Shown here: positions 1-8,246 of the stretch, one piece after another
Numbering within the stretch: position 1 is the first letter of the stretch
Layout: each line of letters begins with the position of its first letter
IMG/VR virus record: IMGVR_UViG_3300024302_000020
Coordinates: 1 to 40,115 of that record
Reading direction: 5' to 3' (one strand)
DNA length: 40,115 nt
DNA from: a virus
Notes under the pieces: model-generated
Seen by the model: the letters and a program-made list of their open reading frames with translations, nothing else
What the model was told of the DNA's origin: nothing
Database searches by the model: none
Translations under genes and position numbers: made by a program

Positions 1-695
1 TAGATAGCGAAGAGCTGGAAGCTGCTGCAAAGGATATGACGCCAGAGCAGTACGATCAAGAATTTGAATGTAGTTGGTCGGCAGCTATACGCGGAGCATA
101 TTACGGCAAGCTGATGACTGAGATGGAAGATGACGGTCGAATCTGTGCTGTTCCTTATGATCCTACGATGCGAGTAATAACCTCATGGGATTTGGGTATT
201 AGTGACGCCACGGTGATTTGGTTCTGGCAAGTTAGTCGCACAGAAATAAGAGCGATCAATTGCTTGTCATTTCAAGGGGCTGGATTGCCTGAGATTATTA
301 AGATTGTGAACTCAATGCCCTATGATTATGTGCAGCACATCGCGCCACATGACATCGCAGTCAGAGAGTTGGGCAGTGGTAACAGCCGGATAGATATAGC
401 ACGCGATCTGGGTATCAAGTTCGAAGTTGCGAAGAAGACATTTGTGGCTGATGGAATCAATGCCGTTAGGATGATACTCCCGAAAGTCTGGATTGATGCT
501 GAGAAATGTAAGACGGGTATCGAGGCGTTAAGACTTTACAGGACAGAATTTGACGATAAGAAGATGGTGTTTAAAGACAATCCATTGCACGATTGGACGA
601 GTGATTTTTGTGATTCAGTTCGTTATTTCGCAGTGACTCGGCACAAGACTGAGGTGTTCTCAGGCGATAATTGGAATGAATCAATCAACAGGTAG
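1..695 (+). CDS. terL: Terminase large subunit, 3' part (allele A, cut by window start)
   Basis: The frame is open from base 3 and corresponds to residues 187-416 of the complete TerL at 36707-37957, so this is the C-terminal nuclease part of the packaging motor. The first acidic nuclease residues lie in SWDLGISD. The ATPase half is missing only because the window begins here. It differs from the complete copy by scattered, mostly silent substitutions and a few replacements near the C-terminus (for example DWTSD against DWCSD, EVFSGDN against EQFSGDD), with no indels. TerL cuts concatemeric DNA and drives it into the prohead through the portal encoded immediately downstream. Confidence 0.95.
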   Translation, partial: DSEELEAAAKDMTPEQYDQEFECSWSAAIRGAYYGKLMTEMEDDGRICAVPYDPTMRVITSWDLGISDATVIWFWQVSRTEIRAINCLSFQGAGLPEIIKIVNSMPYDYVQHIAPHDIAVRELGSGNSRIDIARDLGIKFEVAKKTFVADGINAVRMILPKVWIDAEKCKTGIEALRLYRTEFDDKKMVFKDNPLHDWTSDFCDSVRYFAVTRHKTEVFSGDNWNESINR

Positions 696-2871
696 CAGAT
701 TATGATGAACAAGAAAGAAGCAGCAGTACAGCAGCTAATCGAAGAAGAAGAGATGGCTAGCAATGATGTTGCTCCTATGAGCGATGATGAGTTGGTTTCT
801 GCCTGCACGCAAGAGATTGCCCAAGGAATAGGAAGCGATAACGCATCAAATAACGCGGAAGTATCTTTGCCGTTGAGCTACTACAATGCTCGATTACCAG
901 GCATGAGCGCAAGGAAAGCAAGAGACAAAGACAGTAGTGCTTATGTCAGTGATGATTTAAGAGCAGCAGTCGAAGCAACAATGGCGGAGATTATGCCGTT
1001 GTTCACGACTAATAATCTGGGGGTATTTGATCCAGACGGTGAGGATGATATTGAACGTGCAGAAGTAGAAACAGCACTCACAAACTATTTGCTCTTTAAT
1101 GAGTACAACGGCTATTTGATACTGCAAGAACTAGTTAAAGATGTGTTGCTTAACCGAAATTGTACTGCCAAGGTCTATTGGGATGAGCGGGCACAAGTTA
1201 CATACGAAACGCTCGATAATGTACCAGGTCTGGCGATTCAGCAGGTACTTCAACCGCAACAAGATAACGAACGCGTTGAGATTGTTGAGCAGTACGTTGA
1301 TGGAGAAGAGCAAACCCCCATACAGCCTATCATGGATCCAATGACTGGGTTACCAGCCGGCATCAGCGGTGGCGAAGTAATAGAGACTTTCAGTCTTAAG
1401 ATTAAGCGAACCACACTGGTCGGCAAGCCTGTGATTGAAAGTGTAGCACCGGAAAATATTATCGTTTGTGGGGATCACACCAGCCCAATTCTTTTTGATG
1501 CTAGATTTGTCGCACATGAGAAAGTAGAAACAGCCTCGTCACTTATTCAGCAGGGCTTTGACCCCGCTATCGTTGAGAGCTTGCCCGAATATAACCAAGG
1601 CCAAGAGTCATACTCTAGGACGATGGACTATGCAGACGATTACGGAAGTGTTGATTCAAGTACAAAGCTGATTCAAGTCTATGAGTGCTATACAGACATA
1701 GATTATGATGGGGATGGCATAGCGGAAAGGCGTAAAGTTGTCATAGGCGGGGATAATACTCTATTAAGTAATGAAGAATGGGACCGCGTCCCACTTGTAG
1801 GCGGTGTTGGCACGATCATGCCGCACGCTTATCAGGGTGTTAGTCTGTTTGATAGACTAAGAGAAATACAAGATGTAAAAACCCCATTGATCCGGGCTAT
1901 CGTTGATAGTACAAAATTAAGTGCTAATCCGCGGATCGGAGTAGTCACCGGTGAAGCTAACCTCGATGATATATTAACTTCAAGCACTGGCGGTATCGTC
2001 AGAGTGACTAACCCCGGGGCAGCGTTCCAGTTTCCTAATCCTGAAGTGGGGCAGTCGAGCTACTCATTACTTGGGCTGATGGACGAGCAGCGCAGGGAGC
2101 GTGGCGGTAGTGCGATTAATACCGCAACCTCAGCACAAAGCATTAGCGGTGATACTGCGCACGGCATAGAGCGCGTGATGTCAGCGATGGAGCTAGCTAA
2201 TTCTTTGGTTGCCCGAACGATTGGGGAAACAGTAGTAAAAGGTATTTTCATTACGTTGCACTCGATTATCAAAGCTAACAGAAAGGACCCAATTAACGCA
2301 AGAATAGGCGGCAAATGGGTCAACTCAACACCTTCCGAGTGGAAGACTAGACCCAACGTACGTATACAAATGGGCAGCTCGTATGCACAGAACCAAAGAC
2401 AAGCCGCGATCATGCGTGAGATTGTTCAGACTCAAGGCATGCTGGCGCAGACGGGTTCGGTATTGTTCTCAGAAGAAAAACTATATGATGCTTTAACTGA
2501 TGGAGCTAGATTTGCAGGCATTAACTCACCAGAACGGTACTATGTCGATGTGACATCACCAGAAGGACAGCAAGCTAAGCAGCAGCAAGATCAGCAGAAG
2601 CAGCAAGAAAAGCAGAAGATGGACGAGGCTCAGCAAACGATGATGCAGGGTCAACAGATGCTTGCTCAGGCTGAGATGCTCAAAGGCCAAGCGGATATGC
2701 AGGCGAATCAGGTAAAAGTACAGAATGAGAAGTTGAAGGCAGAAATACAAGGCTTGAAAGAGCTGGCTAACGCAAACCAGAAGTCAGCAGAATTAGAATT
2801 CGATTACGCGAAGTTATATCTAGATAACCAACTCAAGAAAGAAGAAAACGAAAGCAAGCAGGCTTTGGAGC
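1..2871 (+). repeat. Terminase/portal segment, allele A (repeated at 37263-40115)
   Basis: This stretch is repeated in the same orientation at the right end of the window. Bases 1-52 match 37263-37314 exactly. Bases 2745-2871 match 39989-40115 exactly, which is 127 bases. Between them the copies diverge, most strongly in the middle of the portal gene, and copy B is a net 18 bases shorter. Both copies keep their reading frames open. Confidence 0.95.
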
Positions 2872-2939
2872 TGACGAAGCTAGAGCTGGAGGCTGGGCGT
2901 GATCTTAATGCAGAGATGGAAAGTAATGAAATCGTTTGA
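702..2939 (+). CDS. Portal protein, P22-like (allele A)
   Basis: This 745-residue protein would form the dodecameric portal ring through which TerL pumps DNA and onto which the tail assembles. Position directly after TerL, length near the P22 portal (about 725 residues) and blocks such as YNARLPG, SARKARD and YVSDDLR support the call. The last 150 residues are rich in Gln, Glu and Lys and predict a long helical coiled coil, like the barrel of P22-type portals. Two adjacent ATG codons (702, 705) could serve as start. The 3' end overlaps the methyltransferase start. A diverged second copy begins at 37964. Confidence 0.88.
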   Translation: MMNKKEAAVQQLIEEEEMASNDVAPMSDDELVSACTQEIAQGIGSDNASNNAEVSLPLSYYNARLPGMSARKARDKDSSAYVSDDLRAAVEATMAEIMPLFTTNNLGVFDPDGEDDIERAEVETALTNYLLFNEYNGYLILQELVKDVLLNRNCTAKVYWDERAQVTYETLDNVPGLAIQQVLQPQQDNERVEIVEQYVDGEEQTPIQPIMDPMTGLPAGISGGEVIETFSLKIKRTTLVGKPVIESVAPENIIVCGDHTSPILFDARFVAHEKVETASSLIQQGFDPAIVESLPEYNQGQESYSRTMDYADDYGSVDSSTKLIQVYECYTDIDYDGDGIAERRKVVIGGDNTLLSNEEWDRVPLVGGVGTIMPHAYQGVSLFDRLREIQDVKTPLIRAIVDSTKLSANPRIGVVTGEANLDDILTSSTGGIVRVTNPGAAFQFPNPEVGQSSYSLLGLMDEQRRERGGSAINTATSAQSISGDTAHGIERVMSAMELANSLVARTIGETVVKGIFITLHSIIKANRKDPINARIGGKWVNSTPSEWKTRPNVRIQMGSSYAQNQRQAAIMREIVQTQGMLAQTGSVLFSEEKLYDALTDGARFAGINSPERYYVDVTSPEGQQAKQQQDQQKQQEKQKMDEAQQTMMQGQQMLAQAEMLKGQADMQANQVKVQNEKLKAEIQGLKELANANQKSAELEFDYAKLYLDNQLKKEENESKQALELTKLELEAGRDLNAEMESNEIV

Positions 2940-3543
2940 GGAAAAGAATGATGCAGTTTTAAAGCTTTTCAGTGACGCTATAAAATATAGTGCTGCTGGA
3001 GATGTTTTGCTTGAGGCTTTCGATCATGTCTCTTTGGATGGTTTTCATTTAGAGATGGGAGTCTTTACTGGTGGAACGATTAATTTTATAGCCCATCATA
3101 ACCCTGATAAGAAAATATATGGATTTGATTCTTTCGAGGGCTTGCCTGAAGATTGGGAAAGAGATGATACAGATATTTTTAAGAGAGGGGTGTTTGCTAC
3201 TGATTATATTCCGGAAGTAGCATCAAATGTAGTTATAAAGGAGGGCTTATTCCATGATTCATTGCCTGAATTTAAAAAGGAAATATTGAAAGACGCACCC
3301 ATAGCATTTCTTCATATTGATTGCGATCTTTACGCTTCTACTAAAACCGTATTTGATATTCTATCTGATAATTTAGTATCGGGGACGGTCATCGTTTTTG
3401 ATGAGCTTTATAATTACCCAGGCTTTGATAAGCATGAAATAAAAGCCTTCACAGAATTCTTGGACGAAAAAAAGATGTTAGTGAAATTTCTAGCTTACAA
3501 CAGTGAGCATGAGCAGGTTGCGGTAAAACTAAAGGGTGTATAA
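2926..3543 (+). CDS. TylF/MycF-like SAM-dependent methyltransferase
   Basis: The 205-residue product resembles class I SAM-dependent O-methyltransferases of the TylF/macrocin family, which methylate sugar hydroxyls. The SAM-binding loop is EMGVFTGG (residues 43-50), followed by GFDSFEGLP (66-74). Candidate metal ligands are in HIDCDL (D132, D134) and FDEL (D159, E160). The ATG at 2926 is preferred, with GGA just upstream; an in-frame ATG at 2899 would lengthen the overlap with the portal gene. This is not a standard morphogenesis gene. With the GT1 enzyme at 17724 it suggests sugar tailoring of a virion or cell-surface glycan, which is inference. Confidence 0.75.
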   Translation: MKSFEEKNDAVLKLFSDAIKYSAAGDVLLEAFDHVSLDGFHLEMGVFTGGTINFIAHHNPDKKIYGFDSFEGLPEDWERDDTDIFKRGVFATDYIPEVASNVVIKEGLFHDSLPEFKKEILKDAPIAFLHIDCDLYASTKTVFDILSDNLVSGTVIVFDELYNYPGFDKHEIKAFTEFLDEKKMLVKFLAYNSEHEQVAVKLKGV

Positions 3544-4626
3544 ATGGGACTTTTTGATGAGATAAAAAAACACGGATCAGAGACCTACGACACATTATCT
3601 GAGGGGCTGATGGGTGATCGCGCTCGTGGATTGTTGGATATGTTTGCGGGAAATATCAAAAGTGGATTGCCTATGCTAGATAAAGACCCGATGGATTGGG
3701 AAGCTGCCGATGTACTGAATGTTGCAATGGGTGGGACGATAGCAGGACGCATGGCAAAGACAGCCAACCCAGACATGCTCAAGCGTGCTGATGAGATGAA
3801 AGCAGCAGGCTACTCACGCGATGAGATATGGAAAACCACTGGCGAAGAGTTTAATCAGCCTGCTTTTTTTGACGGTGATGGCAATCTTAAATGGGAGATC
3901 GATGATAGTGCCTACAAGTACACGCCTGAGAATTTAGATAAAGAATCATTTAGTGGGATGAGTTATAGAAAAGGGACTGTTGCTAAAAGCACAGACCATC
4001 CAGCAATGCTAGATGCTTATCCTGATTTAAAAGATGTGCAATCCATAGATTATCCGTTTAGATCAAAAGCAAGATTGTCTGGACAATACACGCCAGAAGA
4101 TGCGAAATGGAAAACTCCAGCATCGGTTACTTTGTGGGATGGGGGTTCTAGCACTAAGAGGTCAACAAACCTACATGAATTAAATCATGGGATACAGGAT
4201 ATTGAAAACCTTCCATTGGGGGGAAGCCAAAAGCAGTTTACCACGGTAGATAATGCTGCTGATATAGACATGCTATCGGACGCAAATATTCTAAATAAAA
4301 TAACATCTAAAATGAAGGGGGATATAGATCAGGCTAAGGTTACTTTTAAGTCTATGCTGGGAAGAGACCCCGCTTTAGGTGCAGAAAGTATTGTACTAGG
4401 TGGGGAAAGCTCGGAGAGTATTATTAAACGTAGGGAAGCATTAAAATTAGCAAGTAAAACCCCATATGAAAAATACCAGCGACTGGCCGGTGAAGCTGAT
4501 GCAAGAGCCGTGGAAGCTCGCATGGATATGACTATGCCAGAGCGGATAGCTCGACCTTTCCCGAAAGATTATGATGTACCAGAGAGCGAGTTTATCTATA
4601 ACTATAGGAAAGGATTGCTTGAATGA
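3544..4626 (+). CDS. Phage HExxH metallopeptidase-like protein
   Basis: This 360-residue protein contains HELNH at 211-215, an HExxH zinc motif, and a later RLAGEADAR block where E317 could be the third ligand, as in gluzincin peptidases. The region ADEMKAAGYSRDEIW to WEIDDSA resembles domains found in very large phage polyvalent proteins, where an HExxH block also precedes a conserved AGExxAR element. Here the domain stands alone between the methyltransferase and scaffold genes. A role in prohead maturation or as an injected protein is possible but unproven. The start directly abuts the previous stop (TAAATG), and the stop overlaps the next ATG. Confidence 0.6.
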   Translation: MGLFDEIKKHGSETYDTLSEGLMGDRARGLLDMFAGNIKSGLPMLDKDPMDWEAADVLNVAMGGTIAGRMAKTANPDMLKRADEMKAAGYSRDEIWKTTGEEFNQPAFFDGDGNLKWEIDDSAYKYTPENLDKESFSGMSYRKGTVAKSTDHPAMLDAYPDLKDVQSIDYPFRSKARLSGQYTPEDAKWKTPASVTLWDGGSSTKRSTNLHELNHGIQDIENLPLGGSQKQFTTVDNAADIDMLSDANILNKITSKMKGDIDQAKVTFKSMLGRDPALGAESIVLGGESSESIIKRREALKLASKTPYEKYQRLAGEADARAVEARMDMTMPERIARPFPKDYDVPESEFIYNYRKGLLE

Positions 4627-4802
4627 GTAAAGGTAGTTTACGCAGGCCAACTAATGAGAAAGAGTATGGTGCAAACTGGGATTTAATTTTTAACAACAAT
4701 CTGGAGACAGAAAAAGATGAGAAGCGAAGTAAGCAAAGAGAGATTATTGACATTCTCGAAGATGGTTTTATTAAACCACGAAGCAGAAATACAAGCGATT
4801 AA
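4623..4802 (+). CDS. Small conserved phage protein, 59 aa
   Basis: The ATG overlaps the previous gene's stop (ATGA at 4623-4626) and the frame reads 59 residues, beginning MSKGSLRRPTNEKEYGANWD and ending RNTSD. Small basic proteins with this RRPTxxExxxxNWDxIF pattern recur in phage genomes, which supports a real gene. Function is unknown. Its 3' third is shared with the next gene, which starts at 4717 in another frame. Confidence 0.65.
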   Translation: MSKGSLRRPTNEKEYGANWDLIFNNNLETEKDEKRSKQREIIDILEDGFIKPRSRNTSD

Positions 4803-4956
4803 TGACCGCATAGATTTCAAGCTGCTGAAAAGGTTTCAGGCGGGTGATGAGAAGAAGCGGGAAGTCATAGCGGCATTGATGAACAACAGAGATATTCTTT
4901 TCGCTGAGATGCGAGAGATTATTGCAGAGTCTGTGCAGGCTAACATCAATGAATGA
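4717..4956 (+). CDS. Hypothetical helical protein, 79 aa
   Basis: The product is charged and predicted mostly helical, with no recognised family. GGAG lies 10 bases before the ATG at 4717, and the start sits inside the preceding small gene, giving an 86-base overlap in a different frame. A later in-frame ATG at 4762 would shorten the overlap. The stop overlaps the start of the DUF6378-like gene, so these genes look translationally coupled. Confidence 0.55.
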   Translation: MRSEVSKERLLTFSKMVLLNHEAEIQAINDRIDFKLLKRFQAGDEKKREVIAALMNNRDILFAEMREIIAESVQANINE

Positions 4957-5224
4957 TATAAACCTTGATGTGATACTGAAAGCCAGAGGAAACACCTATG
5001 GTGAATTCAGGGATAATGCTCGTATAAGCCAAGGCATTAAGTCAGCGATGAGAGTAGGGAACTGGGACACGCTCCCCAACGTACAGCGCGAAGCTTTAGA
5101 GATGATAGCTCACAAGATGGCTCGTATTTTAGCGGGTGATCCCGCATACGCTGATAACATGGTTGACATAGCGGGATATGCGACATTAGTAGCAGAAGAA
5201 ATTAATTATTTGGAGACAATATAA
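4949..5224 (+). CDS. DUF6378-like phage protein
   Basis: From the ATG at 4949 this encodes 91 residues. The pattern ILKARGNTYGEF, then NWDTLPxxQREALEMIAHKMARILAGDP, then DNMVDIAGYA matches the DUF6378 family of small phage proteins, whose role is unknown. The start overlaps the previous stop, and its own stop (TAA at 5222-5224) overlaps the scaffold ATG. An upstream in-frame ATG at 4922 is less likely because it lies deeper in the preceding gene. Confidence 0.65.
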   Translation: MNDINLDVILKARGNTYGEFRDNARISQGIKSAMRVGNWDTLPNVQREALEMIAHKMARILAGDPAYADNMVDIAGYATLVAEEINYLETI

Positions 5225-6225
5225 TGGAAAGTATGGCAGATCAAATTAGTGCAATAGCGAGTGAAATCAGCCCTCAACCGCCGACAACGACTGAGCCAGC
5301 ACCCGCTCAAGACCTAGAGCCTTTGCTAGAGGAAACAATCACCGAAAGCACTCAGGAAGACCCGGTTGAAGAAGTGATTGAAGAGCCGGTTGAGCAAGTA
5401 GCTGAATCATCCGCTCCGATTGAAGATGAAATATCCACGATTGGAGGACTAGCCGAAGCGATTGGCTGGGAAGCTGCCGATCTATATGGGATGAATGTCC
5501 CGATGGGTGACGGTCAGGAAGCTGTACCCCTAGGGCAACTAAAAGACCGCTACCAAGAGTCATTACGGACAGAGACGGCCTCAAAGGCACGGATTACAGA
5601 GCTAGAAGCACAAGCAGCACAGTATCAAGGCAATTCTGAGAGAGTCAACGCGGTATCTCAGGAGATGCAGCAGGCACAGGCCGCATTGGTGTCACTACAG
5701 AACCAATACCAGGGCATAGACTGGGCAGAAGCAGAGCAAAACGACCCAGGTCAGGCGGCATTATCAAAGCAGAAATTCCAAGAAGCCTACTCGCAAGCCC
5801 GCGGGCAAGTGCAGCAAGTTGAGCAGCAACAAAATCATTTCAAAGCGGAGCATTTACAGCAGCAATCCGCGCGGATGCATGAATTAATACCTAGTTGGTC
5901 AGACCCTGAGATCATGAAGCAAGGGCAGAACGATATAAAGGAGACTTTAACAGGCCTAGGCTTTAATTCTCAAGAAATCAACACTATGGCAGATGCTCGC
6001 GCTGTTTACATGCTTAATGACTATGTAAGGTTGAAGAAACTGGAGGCAAGCTCAAGTGCAGCAATCGATAAAGCACGGAGCGCACGTAAAGCCCCCAGGG
6101 TTCTAAAAGGCGGGGGTCGAGCGGTTAATCATGACGCAGTGAAGTCATTAGCAAACAAAGCAACACGGACAGGAGATAAGACAGATAAATTTAATGCTGT
6201 TAAGGCGTTGCTTTCTGGTTCTTAA
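5224..6225 (+). CDS. Putative capsid scaffolding protein
   Basis: This 333-residue protein lies between the portal region and the major capsid gene, where scaffolds are normally encoded. The N-terminal 80 residues are acidic and rich in Pro and Glu. Residues 110-220 are a Gln/Ala/Glu coiled coil, and the C-terminus is basic (KARSARKAPRVLKGGGR), as expected for a scaffold tail that contacts coat protein. GGAG lies upstream of the ATG. Scaffolds diverge fast, so position and composition carry the call rather than a motif. Confidence 0.7.
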   Translation: MESMADQISAIASEISPQPPTTTEPAPAQDLEPLLEETITESTQEDPVEEVIEEPVEQVAESSAPIEDEISTIGGLAEAIGWEAADLYGMNVPMGDGQEAVPLGQLKDRYQESLRTETASKARITELEAQAAQYQGNSERVNAVSQEMQQAQAALVSLQNQYQGIDWAEAEQNDPGQAALSKQKFQEAYSQARGQVQQVEQQQNHFKAEHLQQQSARMHELIPSWSDPEIMKQGQNDIKETLTGLGFNSQEINTMADARAVYMLNDYVRLKKLEASSSAAIDKARSARKAPRVLKGGGRAVNHDAVKSLANKATRTGDKTDKFNAVKALLSGS

Positions 6226-6244
6226 GCGTGTATAAGTAACGAAC

Positions 6245-6264
6245 AAGGTGGCTTAGGCCACCTT
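6245..6264 (+). terminator. Hairpin between scaffold and capsid genes
   Basis: AAGGTGGC and GCCACCTT form a perfect 8-bp stem around the loop TTAG. No run of T follows, so it is a poor Rho-independent terminator. It may instead be an attenuator, an RNA-processing site or an mRNA 3'-end stabiliser that lets capsid expression differ from scaffold expression. Confidence 0.45.
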
Positions 6265-6270
6265 AATCAA

Positions 6271-6313
6271 TCTGTAAGAGATTACACACCTCAATTAGTC
6301 TGTAAGAGATTAC
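6271..6313 (+). repeat. 15-base direct repeat upstream of the capsid gene
   Basis: TCTGTAAGAGATTAC occurs at 6271-6285 and again at 6299-6313, spaced 28 bases start to start, in the 163-base gap between scaffold and capsid. Similar bases (CAAT/AATTAG) also precede each copy. The placement suggests a regulatory protein site or a duplicated promoter element; no clear -35/-10 pair is visible. Confidence 0.5.
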
Positions 6314-6388
6314 GCCTGACTTATAAAGTTGTTTGCATTGATAAACACGCGCACACGCGCATAACTTTTAATTCTGGAGTAATATAAA

Positions 6389-7474
6389 ATGGCTACAACA
6401 AACTTAGATGCAGTAAACCTGGGCGCAGTGCCTGTCGGCGGATATATCCGCGAAGACTTGATGGATAAGATTTTCTCTATCGACCCAATCGACCGTCCTT
6501 TCTGTGATAGCACAGGATCGACAACGGCGGAAAATACTTTTAAAGAGTGGGTTATGGAAGACCTTGAAGATGCAACAGCAAATAATGCGGTTGTTGATGG
6601 TGCTGATGCAGCTGGAAACGACACAAGAACAGGCGAAAGAGTAGGCAACTATTCTCAAATCGCGTCTAAAGTGGTTCGTGTTTCAGATCGTGGCCGTCAA
6701 GTAGATACAGTCGGTTCAAGTGACGAGTTAATCCGTCAGTTGATGCGTAGGCAGAAAGGCTTGAAGCGGGATGAAGAAGCTACGTATTGTTCCAACAATA
6801 TCGCTGTCCCAGGTGATGGTGCTACAGTAGCGGGTCAAACTGCTGGGATCGGTGGATGGATCGGAACAGGCCAAGCCGCGGTTAATACTGATCGTGGTGC
6901 TACTGGTGCTGATCCGGTATTATCTGGCAACCCTGGTGGCTATCCAACAACGAAAGCAGTTGCTGGTACTAAACGTGCTTTATCTGAGACATCCATCAAG
7001 AACATGATGAGATCGGCTTACGAGAAAGGTGGAAACCCCACTGTGGCGATGTCAACTCCTGCTGTTATTGAGATATTAAGTGATTATCTTTTTTCAAGCT
7101 CAGCAAGAATAGCAACACTTCAATCTGAAGCATCACAAGGTAACCGTACAGATAATGGGTCTGGTGGTGGTCGTAGTACCGGTGGTATCGTAGCTCAGGG
7201 TGCAGTTAACGTATTCGTGACAAACTATGGGACATTAGTTCTGACACCTAACCGCTTTCAGCCCGATAGTGCTGCGGGTGCTGCTGATTTATTCTTGCTT
7301 GATACTGAGCTTTGGGAACGTGCCTATTTACAAGGCTACGAGACTAAAGATTTGGCTCGTACAGGTACAGCGGAAAACCGTCAGATCACTGTCGATTTTA
7401 ACCTTTGTTCTCTTAACGAAACTGGGTCTGCTGTTGTGGCCGACATAGATTACGCGCTTCCTGCGGTAGTTTAA
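6389..7474 (+). CDS. Major capsid protein, SU10/DUF5309 type
   Basis: This 361-residue protein fits the SU10-type major capsid family, a branch of the HK97 fold. Features include an N-terminal IDRPFCDSTGST-type segment, then TFKEWVMEDLEDA, an NNAVVDGADA loop, RTGERVGNYSQI, and an LLDTELWERAYL block near the C-terminus. GGAG is 9 bases before the ATG. The gene has its own leader with a hairpin and repeats, and a strong terminator immediately follows, as expected for the most abundant virion protein. Confidence 0.85.
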   Translation: MATTNLDAVNLGAVPVGGYIREDLMDKIFSIDPIDRPFCDSTGSTTAENTFKEWVMEDLEDATANNAVVDGADAAGNDTRTGERVGNYSQIASKVVRVSDRGRQVDTVGSSDELIRQLMRRQKGLKRDEEATYCSNNIAVPGDGATVAGQTAGIGGWIGTGQAAVNTDRGATGADPVLSGNPGGYPTTKAVAGTKRALSETSIKNMMRSAYEKGGNPTVAMSTPAVIEILSDYLFSSSARIATLQSEASQGNRTDNGSGGGRSTGGIVAQGAVNVFVTNYGTLVLTPNRFQPDSAAGAADLFLLDTELWERAYLQGYETKDLARTGTAENRQITVDFNLCSLNETGSAVVADIDYALPAVV

Positions 7475-7480
7475 CCAATC

Positions 7481-7507
7481 AGGGGGTAGAAATACCCCCT
7501 TTTTTTA
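7481..7507 (+). terminator. Rho-independent terminator after the capsid gene
   Basis: GGGGGTA and TACCCCC form a perfect stem around GAAA and are followed by seven T residues. It begins 8 bases after the capsid stop and closes the capsid unit. Confidence 0.9.
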
Positions 7508-7522
7508 TCTATAGGGGCTAAA

Positions 7523-7705
7523 ATGATAGACGAAAAACCAAAAGCAAAACGTACCAAAAAATCAAACAACGTTGAGTCGGTCTACACAAATTCCGGCAAA
7601 GCAAATATCTTTACTTCGCGCGGGCGAGTTGTCCCAGGCGGTGAAATTACCTTGCTAGAGTCTGAAGCTAAAGTAAGTATTAAGCTAGTTCAGGGTCGAG
7701 CATGA
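7523..7705 (+). CDS. Small basic phage protein, 60 aa
   Basis: AGGGG precedes the ATG by 6 bases. The N-terminal 15 residues are very basic (KPKAKRTKK), and the rest (TNSGKANIFTSRGRVVPGG) looks like a small beta-rich fold. Small proteins like this are often found after the capsid gene in podoviruses and may be head completion or decoration factors, but there is no diagnostic motif. Its stop overlaps the next start (ATGA). Confidence 0.6.
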   Translation: MIDEKPKAKRTKKSNNVESVYTNSGKANIFTSRGRVVPGGEITLLESEAKVSIKLVQGRA

Positions 7706-8022
7706 GTAATCACGTTACTCACATCAAGACTGAAGATGGCAACCTATACGCCAATACTATCTTCTATGATGATGCAGCAAACGAAAAAACAAAAAGGCTA
7801 CGTGAAAGTGAGCTATTATCACGTGCTAAGCTGAGCGTGCATGAAGATGAAGACATCCGGTTTTCATTCTCTATTCCGTCAGTATTTCAATATAATATCT
7901 TTACTCGAGACAATCCCGAAACGTTCAAACTTATGCAAAGCAAAGTAGAGCATGAGCGGATGCGAGGCGCAAAACAATTTCAATTATTACACCCTGAATG
8001 GTGTATATCTGCGAGGGTATAG
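7702..8022 (+). CDS. Hypothetical head/tail-region protein, 106 aa
   Basis: The product is soluble, charged and without a recognised family. It begins in an ATGA overlap with the previous gene and is followed one base later by the next start, so it belongs to a tightly coupled group between capsid and tail genes. A virion-associated role is possible from position only. Confidence 0.55.
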   Translation: MSNHVTHIKTEDGNLYANTIFYDDAANEKTKRLRESELLSRAKLSVHEDEDIRFSFSIPSVFQYNIFTRDNPETFKLMQSKVEHERMRGAKQFQLLHPEWCISARV

Positions 8023-8023
8023 C

Positions 8024-8242
8024 ATGAAATTCAAGCCTTTAATTATGTTCCGAACGCGGGGATTATCTGGTCCACTTTTCCAGTCCTTTAGTAATCGAAT
8101 GATTCACTCAGTCGGTAACTTTATCGGGAACTCAGGTCCAGTACCCTCACCAGAATTAGAAATATCAACAGAAGACGGGAGCGCATTCTTTATCACTGAA
8201 GCGTCAACCTCCGCTTCACCTGAATACATAGAAACGGAGTAA
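8024..8242 (+). CDS. Hypothetical protein, 72 aa
   Basis: The ATG at 8024 is chosen because GAGGG lies just upstream and it begins right after the previous stop. An in-frame ATG at 7952 would overlap that gene. The product starts MKFKPLIMFRTRGLSG and ends with an acidic tail rich in Ser and Thr. No family is recognised. Confidence 0.5.
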   Translation: MKFKPLIMFRTRGLSGPLFQSFSNRMIHSVGNFIGNSGPVPSPELEISTEDGSAFFITEASTSASPEYIETE

Positions 8243-8246
8243 TAGA

